From Pseudoalteromonas ulvae UL12 (GTDB lineage: Bacteria; Pseudomonadota; Gammaproteobacteria; Enterobacterales; Alteromonadaceae): a stretch of 64,000 nucleotides of DNA. The stretch is taken from contig NZ_AQHJ01000022.1 of the NCBI RefSeq assembly GCF_014925405.1, positions 62,001 through 126,000 of the forward strand. Reading direction: 5' to 3'. This document shows, one piece after another, positions 25,316 through 35,010 of the stretch; the first letter of the stretch is position 1; each line of letters opens with the position of its first letter. The position numbers and the translations under genes were made by a program. A model generated the notes under the pieces. That model searched no databases. It was given only the letters and a program-made list of their open reading frames with translations, and had not been told where the DNA came from.

Positions 25316-27574
25316 TTAAAAATAATATTGAAACTGAACGCCATAGCGACGCCCTTCGCCTTTAAAATCCTCTAGCATGCCAAGGAAACTACTTAAATCA
25401 AATTTTAAATGACTGTAATGTTCATCGAGTAAGTTTTTGCCCCACAGTGACACATCCCAATCGGTGGTTTCATAACGAATAAAGCCATTCCATAAGGTAT
25501 AACCTGCCTGCATTGCATAATCGCTCTCATTTTGGTCAAAGTAAAACTCAGACTGATAATCAAAATTCAATTCAAACACTAGTTGATTGCCAAACATTGG
25601 GACTTGGTAGTTGGCTAAACCACTGACGTTCCACTCTGACGTAAAAGGCAAGCGGTTATCAGTCAACACTTTACCTGTGGGATCAATAAATTCATCAAAG
25701 TTAGCTTCAGGAATATAGCCTAAGCCAAACTGCAAATATAAATCGTTTGTGGGCGTGTAAAATACTTCTACTTCGCTACCGTAAATGGTCGAATTACCCA
25801 CATTTTCGAGCAACTGTAATGGAGGAGCCCCTGGTATTGTTGACTCTTGATTCATAAAAACTTGCTGATCTTTATAATCATAATAAAACCCAGCCACATT
25901 AACGCTTAAGTTTTGATTCAAGAGCGCAAATTTTGCGCCCACCTCATGAGCATTAAGGGTCTCTGAGCCATAATCGGCCAGCGTAGCTTGCTCGGGAGTT
26001 GATAAAAAGCCACCGTTATAACCACCACTTTTAAACCCATTGGCAAAGCTGTAGTAAACAGTACTGTTATCATCAATTTTATGATTAATGGCCACTTTAC
26101 CCGATAATTGGTTATCGTCCACTTCACCAGAAACAGTGTAATAAGGCAGAGTGAGACCGACGTAATCATTAGGATCAACCCCTACATTAATGTGTGAGAC
26201 ACTTTGATAGTCGGTTGTTTCATCGGTATAACGTAACCCTGCCGTCACTGTGGTGAGGTCGCTTAGGGCATAATCAAGCTGAGCAAACATCGCAGCTGAC
26301 GTGATATCAATCTGATTATCATATATAAAGGTTAATGCTCGCGGATTAATCCCCCGAAGCTCTCTTAAGATATCATTGTAATTATCTTGCTTAATGCGCT
26401 CATCCAAATAAAACAGCCCGGCAATAAAATAGTGATCGCCAAACTGGTGATGTAAACGCAATTCTTGAGTAAAGACCTGATTATCTAAGCCCAAATTACC
26501 TTCACATAATCGTGCTGGTGAGCCATCACAATTAAATGCATGGTCGCGATCTAAATCATCGAAACTACTGACTGAGACCAATGAGGTCGTCTCTGAAAAT
26601 TGCCAATCGAGGTTTAAACTTGCCCCTTGACCCTCAGTGTCGTGTGGACTGTCGTTATTGACCATCACATCAAAAAAATTATCATTGCCTTTATTGAAGC
26701 CAAATACATCAAAGCAGCTGGACGAACCCGCCTCACTAGGTGAACACAGTTCTTGAGTGGCTGGATTTTTAAAAATCCCAATACTACCAACAGGTTGGAC
26801 AATACCTGACCAGTCTTCTAAATGCGCTTTGAACAGCACAGATAAATCATCATATTGACTACTTAGCAACAAACGGTAGTTACTTTGCTTAAGACCCGCT
26901 TCAGGAGAAGCAGGATAAATATTGTTTGTTGTATATTCATAATCGTGATGGCTGGCCGAAAAACGCATCGCGGTGGCATCCGTTAACGGAATATTCAGTG
27001 CGCCTTCAAATTTACTGCTGCTATTATTTCCAACACTGACATTAAAAAAGCCGCCAAATTCTTGCTCGGGGCGCGCTGAGCGCAACAAAATTGCCCCGCC
27101 AGTCGTGTTTCGACCAAAGAGCGTACCTTGCGGGCCTCGTAATACTTCGACTTGTTCCATATCGAACAAATTAACTATTTGATTATTTGCTGAACCCACC
27201 ACGACATCATCGACATAAAATGCGATAGGTGACGTATTTGACGTATTGTAATCAATTAAGCCTACTCCACGAATATTCACGGCTGGCGGGGTGCCTTCTG
27301 CGGCATTTTGGCTAATTTTTAGGTTGGGCGTAAACGCCGATAATTCGGTGGTATCTTTGATCTGCTGTTCAGCAAGTGCTTGGCCTGATATTGAGGTCAC
27401 TGCAACACTGACATCCTGAATTCGTTGTAACCGTTTTTGTGCATAGACTTCAATCACTTCAATGTCTTCAACATCTTTGCTCTGGGCTGTTTGCTCAGCA
27501 AATACAGCAAAAGAGCAAGATAATAACGCGATAGAAATCGCGGAAAGAGAAAAGCATGCAGGCTGCAATATCAT
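25316..27574 (-). CDS. TonB-dependent receptor
   Basis: 752 residues with a signal peptide (to VFA-E). The plug domain begins EVIEVYAQKRLQRIQDV, with VNIRGVGLIDYN, VYVDDV-like FYVDDVVVG, and EQVEVLRGPQGTLFGRNTTGGAI, the siderophore-receptor-like form widespread in marine bacteria and sphingomonads. The barrel ends GRRYGVQFQYYF. It is immediately upstream of the hybrid kinase gene (30-base gap), so receptor and sensor are probably co-transcribed. Substrate unknown. Confidence 0.93.
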   Translation of the reverse strand: MILQPACFSLSAISIALLSCSFAVFAEQTAQSKDVEDIEVIEVYAQKRLQRIQDVSVAVTSISGQALAEQQIKDTTELSAFTPNLKISQNAAEGTPPAVNIRGVGLIDYNTSNTSPIAFYVDDVVVGSANNQIVNLFDMEQVEVLRGPQGTLFGRNTTGGAILLRSARPEQEFGGFFNVSVGNNSSSKFEGALNIPLTDATAMRFSASHHDYEYTTNNIYPASPEAGLKQSNYRLLLSSQYDDLSVLFKAHLEDWSGIVQPVGSIGIFKNPATQELCSPSEAGSSSCFDVFGFNKGNDNFFDVMVNNDSPHDTEGQGASLNLDWQFSETTSLVSVSSFDDLDRDHAFNCDGSPARLCEGNLGLDNQVFTQELRLHHQFGDHYFIAGLFYLDERIKQDNYNDILRELRGINPRALTFIYDNQIDITSAAMFAQLDYALSDLTTVTAGLRYTDETTDYQSVSHINVGVDPNDYVGLTLPYYTVSGEVDDNQLSGKVAINHKIDDNSTVYYSFANGFKSGGYNGGFLSTPEQATLADYGSETLNAHEVGAKFALLNQNLSVNVAGFYYDYKDQQVFMNQESTIPGAPPLQLLENVGNSTIYGSEVEVFYTPTNDLYLQFGLGYIPEANFDEFIDPTGKVLTDNRLPFTSEWNVSGLANYQVPMFGNQLVFELNFDYQSEFYFDQNESDYAMQAGYTLWNGFIRYETTDWDVSLWGKNLLDEHYSHLKFDLSSFLGMLEDFKGEGRRYGVQFQYYF

Positions 27575-27677
27575 AGTAAATATCCATTATTATAAGTAGC
27601 TTGGCGAAAAAACAGACTTCTTGATGCAGTATAGCTGAAATATTCGTACCGCTAGAAAAGCAAAGCAATAATTAGGA

Positions 27678-27739
27678 GCTGTTGATCTTTCGTAGCAAAA
27701 TTTTGTTCGAGACAAACACAACCACAGAAGATCAACAGC
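27678..27739. repeat. 62-bp short derivative of the palindromic repeat
   Basis: GCTGTTGATCTT (27678-27689) and AAGATCAACAGC (27728-27739) are perfect inverted repeats. The left side runs on through TTCGT, AAATTTTGTTCGAGA and AAA, the same order as the left end of the 269-bp element at 16972. The internal arms are missing, so it looks like an internally deleted copy. Confidence 0.75.
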
Positions 27740-27836
27740 ACCACGTTATCCAAAACCAATTATTGCAAAACTTTCATCAATTAGAAATAGATATATAGAA
27801 ATCAATCAATTATCTCTATTTTAGCTTAACCAAGCA

Positions 27837-30083
27837 TCAGTCAGGATCGAAGCCATGCTCACCGCTGATCTGTACTGGATACCCCGAAATGGCGCGTGAC
27901 GTTGCCATTCCCGCCATCACTGCAGCTTCAACACAGCCTGCATTCACGCCTGTTTTAATCCAATCACCTGTTAAATAAAGGTTAGTAAAAATAGTTTCAT
28001 CAGTCGCTAAACGAAATTCGCTGCTGCCTTTCACTGATAAAACATACCGCTCGGATGGGTCGACATTGGCGCGCCAATATTGGCTATCAAAACGCGCTTC
28101 GCCGATACAATTTTGTGGATCAATAAGGTGCTGCCACTCAAATTCCCCTTCACCAGCAACCAAAGGCCATAATTCAAACATTTGATGTTTTAATTTAAAC
28201 ATTGCGTTGTCTTTAACGGTCAAAGTACATGATTTTGCAAAGCCCGACTCAGATTGCGGCGGGTAATGCGCCATCGGCAAGGCACTGCAAAAATAGGCGA
28301 CATTTTTGGGTTCTAACTCAGGGGTCCAAGTTTCGCGGCAGATGAGTTGATCCATCGACGCCCACGTATCGAAGGGCTCACTGAAACCACTTAAAATTGG
28401 CTCTTGACCAGAATCGGGAATATCGGTCCAACCGAGTCCTTCTAGAGGCAAATCGAGCCATAGCTGAAACGCCTGTGTTGCGACGGTTTGTACTTTCTCA
28501 GATGTTAATTTGAGTTTATCGTCCATCTCCAACAATTGTTTGGCCACATGAGGTAATCCCCCAACCGAAATACCAAAAATAATCTGATCAAAATCCACCC
28601 CACGTTGCAGGCTTTTTACTGGTAATGGTTGATTAAACGCTGCCTGATATACCTCTGGCCAAGTGGTCCAAAATGCTTCTAAATTGATTTCATGTTCAGT
28701 TATGAGTGCCGCTTGTTCAGGTGTTATTTGCGCTAATAATGGCTCTGATGGCCAACAATCTAGGCTTTTTACATCGACCAAAGGTTGATAAGTTTGATTT
28801 TCATTTTTGAGCGTCACTTGCTGCACCATTTGTATGGTTTCAATACAGTCTTGTTGTAATAAATCTTTGCCTGGTACAAGATCGGTCACTTGGTGGAAAA
28901 ATTCAAATTTAACCCCTTGCTGGCTCAATAACTGGTAGATAGGACTAAAAATGGTATCCCCCATCCCTGCTTGCATTTTCCACATCACCCCACCACGGTA
29001 ACACAGCATAATACGCAACATCGCAAGACAAGCAACGCCAGCTTCGACGTTGGGTTTTTCAAAATTACCGTCTTCATAACCAAAAACTAAGTCGTAAAAC
29101 CCGCGTACTGGCGCTGAATGCACCGAAAACTTATCGTTTGCACCACTTTTGAGTAGCCATTGTCTAAAGTCATACTGATTTAGAACACCAAATCCTTTGT
29201 CATACACTTTGTCATCCAGTAAGCCAGTTAAAATTGCCAGCCCTAAATCAACACAAATATACACACGGCGGATCTCATCTTGCTCTTCAAGTAAGTCATC
29301 AAATTCATCCACTAACCATTTTTTCATTTTGCGTAATAAAAAGGCCAGTGCACTGTGATGCTTTGTATTGCTTAAATCTTTATCATCGACTCGTTTTTGC
29401 AAAAACTGCCCCAATTGCAAACTAGACAGACGAATATGATCGGAAATATGCTCCAATGAATCATCAAGGTCATCTTTAAACTCGGCAAAATCATCGCGAA
29501 TATCATCGGTTTTATCTTTAATTTGTTCATAAAAATGCGTGAGCAGGCCTTCGTCGTCATCTTCAGCGACAGCCACTTTACTGCTCTTATTTAGCTGCTT
29601 GCCTTTATCTTCTAAATCATCGATGAATTTTTTAAGCCACACGTAAACAAACTGCACCACTTCCCAAAAATGAAAATCTAAACTGCCCTCTGCCGGATTA
29701 CCGGGGATTTCTGGAAAATCAATCGACCAAGTATCCCATTCATCATTAACATATTCTTGCAGTACCACAAAACTGTGAGGCTTAAAGGCTTCTTGCCACG
29801 TTGCTAATGGCTCATTAGGGTCACGTGCGAGTTGGTCATACACCGCTTCGATGGTTTTAAACGAATTGACATAAGCACCAAACCACACATGTAAACCATG
29901 CTCTTCAATACGGTGTCCGAGGGCTGCATTGCGGCCACTGGCCCCTTTTCCACCTAAACGCCAGCCTTGTTGATAGACAGTAATATCATATTTTTCTTGC
30001 CAATTTTGTTGCTGGGTTAGATAAAAAGCCGACGTCATTGCAGACACCCCGCCTCCCAAAATGGCTATTTTTTGTTTACTCAT
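27837..30083 (-). CDS. FAD-dependent amine-oxidase/desaturase-like oxidoreductase with acidic helical insert
   Basis: The start is ATG 30083 with AAGGA 7 bases upstream, giving 748 residues. The N-terminal FAD fold reads KIAILGGGVSAMTSAFYL and then WRLGGKGASG. The C-terminal FAD motif LYLTGDWIKTGVNAGCVEAAVMAG resembles carotenoid and phytoene desaturases. Between them, about residues 155-300, is a long charged, mostly helical insert rich in Asp and Glu. The next gene, an acetoacetate-decarboxylase-like protein, lies 10 bases upstream, so the two form one operon and probably one pathway. The substrate is unknown. Confidence 0.85.
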   Translation of the reverse strand: MSKQKIAILGGGVSAMTSAFYLTQQQNWQEKYDITVYQQGWRLGGKGASGRNAALGHRIEEHGLHVWFGAYVNSFKTIEAVYDQLARDPNEPLATWQEAFKPHSFVVLQEYVNDEWDTWSIDFPEIPGNPAEGSLDFHFWEVVQFVYVWLKKFIDDLEDKGKQLNKSSKVAVAEDDDEGLLTHFYEQIKDKTDDIRDDFAEFKDDLDDSLEHISDHIRLSSLQLGQFLQKRVDDKDLSNTKHHSALAFLLRKMKKWLVDEFDDLLEEQDEIRRVYICVDLGLAILTGLLDDKVYDKGFGVLNQYDFRQWLLKSGANDKFSVHSAPVRGFYDLVFGYEDGNFEKPNVEAGVACLAMLRIMLCYRGGVMWKMQAGMGDTIFSPIYQLLSQQGVKFEFFHQVTDLVPGKDLLQQDCIETIQMVQQVTLKNENQTYQPLVDVKSLDCWPSEPLLAQITPEQAALITEHEINLEAFWTTWPEVYQAAFNQPLPVKSLQRGVDFDQIIFGISVGGLPHVAKQLLEMDDKLKLTSEKVQTVATQAFQLWLDLPLEGLGWTDIPDSGQEPILSGFSEPFDTWASMDQLICRETWTPELEPKNVAYFCSALPMAHYPPQSESGFAKSCTLTVKDNAMFKLKHQMFELWPLVAGEGEFEWQHLIDPQNCIGEARFDSQYWRANVDPSERYVLSVKGSSEFRLATDETIFTNLYLTGDWIKTGVNAGCVEAAVMAGMATSRAISGYPVQISGEHGFDPD

Positions 30084-30093
30084 TTCTGCGTCC

Positions 30094-31065
30094 TTAACAT
30101 GCTGGGTTGGTTGCAATTTCAAATGCAGGCTCTTGATCAAAGTCCATCAAAACAGTGAAAGGTAAAATCGCATCTTGCTGACCGAGTGTAAGGCCAAACA
30201 TCTGATCTAACGGGAAAGTATCCACTTGATGGAGCGTCACTTGATATTCGTGCGTCAAAATAGCCGCTTTATGGACTTTTTTTATGATTGAGGGTGAATG
30301 CATTACCGCCTGATAGACAGCCTGTTTGGCTTCACCATCAGGAAATTGCTTGAATAAAATTTGGTCCATTTGCGGATTGATAAACCCATCGAGCAATTGC
30401 TTAAGTGCATTCCAGTCAAGGTCGAAAAAATCATGCTCAGATTTAAGTAGCTCTATCACTTCTTTCACTAAATCAACAAACTCTACAATCAGGTTCTCAC
30501 TACCCTCTGCTATTTTTTTGACTTCGAGCAAATGATGTTCCGCCATTTTTGTTTCAAGGGTAAACGGTTGAAACGCATCAACACTCAGGGAAAAATAATT
30601 GGCAGGATCACCGATATTTGGCATCTGATATTGGCACAAGTATTTGTTATATCCCCATGTTTCTCTGCCATTAATTAAAGCGTAAATATTGTTGACACAT
30701 ATAAATGCGGGGTACCAATAAATATGGTCAACTTTTTCTTTTCCCCGTTTATTCACCATTTTTGCAACGGGTAACCAAATAATGATGTCCGTTTCTTGCA
30801 TCCAACCTTGATCTCGGTATGGCGGGTTCTTAGCGGCGATATTTTCAATATCCGTAAACGTCAGCAAGGTATATGCAGATAACGCTTTAAAACGCATTGC
30901 ATCTGTTGCAGTGGTATTTAAAGTCATATCTAAATAAGCCTGAATGCGTGCAAGCTCCCCTTTGACAAAAAAACCATACATATTGGCATTGAGCATGCGA
31001 CAAGGGGGTTGTGCAATGACACTGCCCGGAAAATGGACATAAGGAGGACGAGTAGATTCTGACAT
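30094..31065 (-). CDS. Acetoacetate-decarboxylase-superfamily protein
   Basis: 323 residues. The central signature NNIYALINGRETWGYNKYL matches the ADC superfamily pattern R-E-x-x-G-x-P-K, with the Schiff-base Lys retained and Pro replaced by Asn. About residues 175-245 form an extra helical, acidic region not usual in ADC. AAGGA lies 6 bases before the ATG. It is the first gene of a two-gene unit with the FAD oxidoreductase. The fold is fairly sure; the reaction (decarboxylase, aldolase-dehydratase or other) is not. Confidence 0.78.
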   Translation of the reverse strand: MSESTRPPYVHFPGSVIAQPPCRMLNANMYGFFVKGELARIQAYLDMTLNTTATDAMRFKALSAYTLLTFTDIENIAAKNPPYRDQGWMQETDIIIWLPVAKMVNKRGKEKVDHIYWYPAFICVNNIYALINGRETWGYNKYLCQYQMPNIGDPANYFSLSVDAFQPFTLETKMAEHHLLEVKKIAEGSENLIVEFVDLVKEVIELLKSEHDFFDLDWNALKQLLDGFINPQMDQILFKQFPDGEAKQAVYQAVMHSPSIIKKVHKAAILTHEYQVTLHQVDTFPLDQMFGLTLGQQDAILPFTVLMDFDQEPAFEIATNPAC

Positions 31066-31202
31066 GGGCGTTCCTTTATTTTATTATTGGCTTCATAAAT
31101 GTAATAGGCTTTAATTAAAATAGGTACGTAATTCGGTGAATTTTTTATGGCCTCTTGATATTCTCACCGTTTTTATAGCTGCAACACGCCACACGCACTG
31201 AC

Positions 31203-31766
31203 TCAAAGGGCTGATAACTGAGCAACTATTTTTTGGCTAAATTGCTGGTAAGCGTACGAGTCAAAATGGCGTGATTGGGCATTCATAAAGCCATGATAAA
31301 AATTGGTTTTTTCAACACTCACTCCAACTCGCCCTGCCAATTGCTCAAGTACTGCATCCACTGAAAAGTGTGGCTCGCTGATTGGAAAAATTAAATGAGT
31401 GGGCACCCGCGGCGTCGATCTTAGCTGATTACGAATTTGGCTTGGGTAAAAGCTGATAATGTTCTTTACAGAAGAAAGCTCATTATGCGCACTGACCTGC
31501 CACAGTGCCGATGCCCCTGCACTAAAGGCAATGATGGTATCAACACCCTGATGTTGCTTTAAAAAACTGAGTATTTGTTGTTGGTATTGCTCATGGCCAC
31601 TGCTCGATAAGAAATATTCATAAGCCTGTGTATCGTTATTAAACTCAGGGGGACTATCCGGATAAGGGCTGAGGCAGTGCACTTGATGTGCCTGTTCAAA
31701 TAACTCAGCAAAGGCCAAAAACGCGGGGGTTAAACCAAAAATATCACTGATAATTAAAAGTCGCAT
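31203..31766 (-). CDS. Small alpha/beta hydrolase (dienelactone-hydrolase-like)
   Basis: A 187-residue protein beginning with the beta-strand MRLLIISDIFGLTP typical of dienelactone-hydrolase relatives. The nucleophile elbow is IIAFSAGASALW (S82), with a likely His at H158 (FYHGFMN). AAGGAG lies 4 bases before the ATG. It is divergent from astB across about 200 bases. Substrate unknown. Confidence 0.8.
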   Translation of the reverse strand: MRLLIISDIFGLTPAFLAFAELFEQAHQVHCLSPYPDSPPEFNNDTQAYEYFLSSSGHEQYQQQILSFLKQHQGVDTIIAFSAGASALWQVSAHNELSSVKNIISFYPSQIRNQLRSTPRVPTHLIFPISEPHFSVDAVLEQLAGRVGVSVEKTNFYHGFMNAQSRHFDSYAYQQFSQKIVAQLSAL

Positions 31767-31975
31767 GCTTCTCCTTCACTCTGCGATAACGTGTTGATAA
31801 AAGCTGAAAAACAGCACGGTATTCTATTGTACGGCGACCGATTAAAAAGTCAGCTGTTTTATCTGGCATGTTTTTCGCTCTATCTGGGTATGTGACTATT
31901 CTCAGTGATGGAACCTTCATAAACGCACTCAATTGGTGCAAATAAATCCCATCGCGCACTATAAGCGAGCACTCT

Positions 31976-33316
31976 ATGCACTTTTACGAAGTTAATTTTG
32001 ATGGCTTAGTTGGCCCAAGCCATAATTATGCAGGTCTTTCATTTGGTAACATCGCCTCTCAAAATAATGCCAATGCGATAGCCAACCCAAAAGAAGCAGC
32101 CTTACAAGGACTGCGTAAAATGAAATCCCTCCACGACAGTGGCTTAGTGCAAGGCGTATTTGCTCCTCATGCACGTCCAGATACCCGCACCTTGCGTGCA
32201 CTTGGCTTTCGCGGCACCGACCAACAACTGATCAGCCAAGCAGCGCAAAAAGCCCCACATTTGCTTCGCGCTTGTTATTCGGCCTCATCAATGTGGACAG
32301 CCAACGCAGCCACCGTCTCGCCAAGCGCTGATAGCCAAGATAAAAAAGTACACTTTACCACCGCCAACTTGGCCAATAAATTTCATCGCGCCATCGAAGC
32401 GCCTACGACTGAACGCTTATTGCAAGCTATGTTTAACAATGAGCAGCACTTTTCTCATCATCCTGCGTTACTAAGTGGTCAACATTTTGCTGATGAAGGC
32501 GCAGCTAATCATACTCGCTTATGCGACAGTCAAGGCCATCAAGGGCTCGAAATTTTTGTCTATGGTGCCAGTAGCTTTAACCCTGCAATAAAAAAACCTG
32601 CACGTTATCCGGCCAGACAAATGCTCGAAGCCAGCCAAGCCATCGCCCATTTACATCAACTGGATACTCAGCACACCCTCTTTTTACAACAAAACCCTGA
32701 CGTGATTGATATGGGGGTGTTTCATAATGACGTCATTGCGGTCGGCAATGAAAATGTACTGTTATTTCACGAAATGGCGTATTTAAATAGTCAATCCGCA
32801 ATGGCAAAAATTAAAGCTGCGTATCCTGGGCAACGACCACTGCATTTAATCGAAATCAAACAAGATATTATCAGTGTTGAAGATGCGGTGAGCAGTTATC
32901 TGTTTAATTCTCAGTTAGTTAGTTTGCCTGAAGGTGGCATGGCGCTTATCGCCCCCAGCGAGTGTCAACATAACGACAAAGTCGCAACGTATTTGGCGGT
33001 ATTACAACAAGCCGATAACCCCATTAGCCAAATCAGATATTATGATTTAAAACAAAGTATGCAAAATGGCGGCGGGCCTGCGTGTTTACGTTTACGAGTG
33101 CCCCTTTCCTCACAAGAGCTTGGGGCTGTCAATCAGCATTGTTTAATGTCTGAATCGCTTTATCAAACACTGACACTCTGGGTCAAAAAACATTACCGCG
33201 ACCGCCTCTCAGATGCGGATTTGGCCGATCCGAGTTTATTACTCGAATGCCAAACAGCCCTAGACACCTTAAGCCAACTATTAAATTTAGGGGCTGTGTA
33301 TGACTTTCAGCGTTAA
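31976..33316 (+). CDS. astB: N-succinylarginine dihydrolase
   Basis: A 446-residue enzyme of the arginine succinyltransferase pathway that converts N2-succinylarginine to N2-succinylornithine, ammonia and CO2. The N-terminus EVNFDGLVGPSHNYAGLSFGN and C-terminal NGGGPACLRLRV (catalytic Cys at 370, near E. coli C365) are diagnostic. Length equals the family norm. No other ast gene is beside it, so the pathway is split in this genome. A probable terminator lies after it. Confidence 0.96.
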   Translation: MHFYEVNFDGLVGPSHNYAGLSFGNIASQNNANAIANPKEAALQGLRKMKSLHDSGLVQGVFAPHARPDTRTLRALGFRGTDQQLISQAAQKAPHLLRACYSASSMWTANAATVSPSADSQDKKVHFTTANLANKFHRAIEAPTTERLLQAMFNNEQHFSHHPALLSGQHFADEGAANHTRLCDSQGHQGLEIFVYGASSFNPAIKKPARYPARQMLEASQAIAHLHQLDTQHTLFLQQNPDVIDMGVFHNDVIAVGNENVLLFHEMAYLNSQSAMAKIKAAYPGQRPLHLIEIKQDIISVEDAVSSYLFNSQLVSLPEGGMALIAPSECQHNDKVATYLAVLQQADNPISQIRYYDLKQSMQNGGGPACLRLRVPLSSQELGAVNQHCLMSESLYQTLTLWVKKHYRDRLSDADLADPSLLLECQTALDTLSQLLNLGAVYDFQR

Positions 33317-33376
33317 GCATTAAGAGGTTTATTTCGCTTAATGAGCTGAAATACAGATTTTAGATTGTAACTTGGG

Positions 33377-33412
33377 GGGCGCTTCACTAAAATTAGCGCC
33401 CTTATTTCTTTC
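33377..33412 (+). terminator. Probable terminator after astB
   Basis: GGGCGCT (33377-33383) pairs with AGCGCCC (33395-33401), followed by the T-rich TTATTTCTTTCTT just before rlmI. Confidence 0.65.
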
Positions 33413-33423
33413 TTGGAATCTTT

Positions 33424-34614
33424 ATGTCTTCTGCTATTTACCTTGAAGCCGGTCGTGACAAAGCTCTAAAACGCAAACACCCTTGGATTTTTTCTAAAGC
33501 CATAAAAAAAATCAAAGGCAAACCTGGCCTAGGTGATACGGTTGATATTTACGATGCCAACGGTAATTTTCTGGCGGTTGCAGCCTATAGCCCTCATTCA
33601 CAAATTCGCGCCCGTGTGTGGAGCTTTGAACAAAATACCAGTATTGATCCTGCGTTTTTCGAACAACGAATTCGTCGCGCACTCGATGCGCGTCAATCAG
33701 TGATTAAAGCCGGTGGCTTAACGGGTTATCGCCTAGTAGCTGCAGAGTCGGATTTTTTACCCGGCATTACCATCGATAAATTCGACAATTATTTAGTGTG
33801 TCAATTACTCAGTGCGGGCGCCGAACGCCATAAAGGCGACATCGTGATGGCATTGCGGGCTATTTTTCCTGAATGCCATATTTATGAGCGTTCTGACGTG
33901 GATGTGCGTAAAAAAGAAGGTCTAGAGCCTATCGTCGGTGTGTTACACGGTGATGCGCCGACTGAGCCTGTGATTATTGAAGAAAATGGCTTAAAAATCG
34001 AAGTCGACATTATTGGCGGTCACAAAACAGGGTTTTATCTTGATCAACGAGACAGTCGCGCTGCGCTGGAGCGCTTTTCTGAAGGGAATGATGTACTGAA
34101 CTGTTTTTGTTACACCGGCACATTTGGTTTATATGCATTACGCGGCAACTGTAACAGCGTTATCAATGTGGACGTGTCTCAGCCTGCGCTCGATACAGCA
34201 AGACGCAATGTTGAAATTAATCAGCTTGATTTAACTAAGGCTGAATTTGTCAAACAAGATGTGTTTAAGTTATTGCGACAATACCGTGACGAAGGTCGTT
34301 TATTTGATACCGTGGTGATGGATCCGCCAAAATTCGCCGATAACAAAGCCCAGTTAACGGGCGCGTGTCGCGGTTACAAAGACATCAATATGATAGCGAT
34401 GCAAATCTTAAAACCCGGTGGCACCTTATTGACCTTCTCATGTTCGGGCTTGATGGATCAAAACCTATTCCAAAAAGTGGTCGCTGATGCCGCTCTCGAT
34501 GCAGGTAAAGACTTAATGATTATCGAACGCCTCAATCAAGCCGCCGATCACCCTATTTCTGGGCCTTACCCTGAAGGGTTTTACCTAAAAGGCTTAGTGT
34601 GTAAAGTGTACTAA
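33424..34614 (+). CDS. rlmI: 23S rRNA (cytosine-1962-C5) methyltransferase RlmI
   Basis: 396 residues. An N-terminal PUA domain ([15 protein letters not shown], then [20 protein letters not shown]) and a linker are followed by a Rossmann SAM domain with [32 protein letters not shown] and VVMDPPKFA, and the catalytic Cys in FSCSG. Uses SAM to methylate 23S rRNA. Length and domain order match E. coli RlmI (396 residues). Confidence 0.95.
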   Translation: MSSAIYLEAGRDKALKRKHPWIFSKAIKKIKGKPGLGDTVDIYDANGNFLAVAAYSPHSQIRARVWSFEQNTSIDPAFFEQRIRRALDARQSVIKAGGLTGYRLVAAESDFLPGITIDKFDNYLVCQLLSAGAERHKGDIVMALRAIFPECHIYERSDVDVRKKEGLEPIVGVLHGDAPTEPVIIEENGLKIEVDIIGGHKTGFYLDQRDSRAALERFSEGNDVLNCFCYTGTFGLYALRGNCNSVINVDVSQPALDTARRNVEINQLDLTKAEFVKQDVFKLLRQYRDEGRLFDTVVMDPPKFADNKAQLTGACRGYKDINMIAMQILKPGGTLLTFSCSGLMDQNLFQKVVADAALDAGKDLMIIERLNQAADHPISGPYPEGFYLKGLVCKVY

Positions 34615-34623
34615 CCAATCAGC

Positions 34624-34662
34624 ACAAACAAAAAAAGCCCTATCTGGGCTTTTTTTGTTTGT
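34624..34662. terminator. Perfect 17-bp bidirectional terminator
   Basis: ACAAACAAAAAAAGCCC and GGGCTTTTTTTGTTTGT around a five-base loop. It serves rlmI and the convergent PilZ gene. Confidence 0.95.
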
Positions 34663-34675
34663 AGCAGCTACGCTG

Positions 34676-34972
34676 TTAATTCATCTCTATAATTTCAACG
34701 CCCAGTAAATATTCCCCAGATTCTAACGACGTACTGCGGATCACTTTACACAGTGCATCGAGTGAGGGCACACTGTTATTGGACGACGCGACTTTCACTT
34801 TTAATGTCACGTTCATTTCAAGTGGCTCATCAATTTCAATGGCCATACCTGTGGCACTTAAATCTCGGCATACACCATCAATTTGTCGCCCAGCTTCCGA
34901 GTCAATTAAAGTTAACTGCACTTCTGCATTGACCATCATTCTAAAAAAATTGCGTTTATCTTCATACAACAT
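34676..34972 (-). CDS. PilZ-domain cyclic-di-GMP-binding protein
   Basis: The ATG at 34972 is preceded by GGGGGT, giving 98 residues (a TTG four codons upstream lacks a site). Both c-di-GMP binding motifs are intact: R7NFFR11 (RxxxR) and D37LSATG42 (DxSxxG). It is a single-domain PilZ adaptor. It lies 38 bases downstream of a stand-alone receiver in the same direction, so the pair may link phosphorelay input to c-di-GMP output. Confidence 0.88.
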   Translation of the reverse strand: MLYEDKRNFFRMMVNAEVQLTLIDSEAGRQIDGVCRDLSATGMAIEIDEPLEMNVTLKVKVASSNNSVPSLDALCKVIRSTSLESGEYLLGVEIIEMN

Positions 34973-35010
34973 ACTTACCCCCAAATTCGTCCTATTTTAT
35001 TCCCTGTTGG

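Noticed and set aside
31744..31959. 71-codon reverse frame between the hydrolase and astB
   Set aside because: GTG start without a ribosome site; it overlaps the hydrolase start and its AAGGAG site, and sits where the divergent promoters should be.
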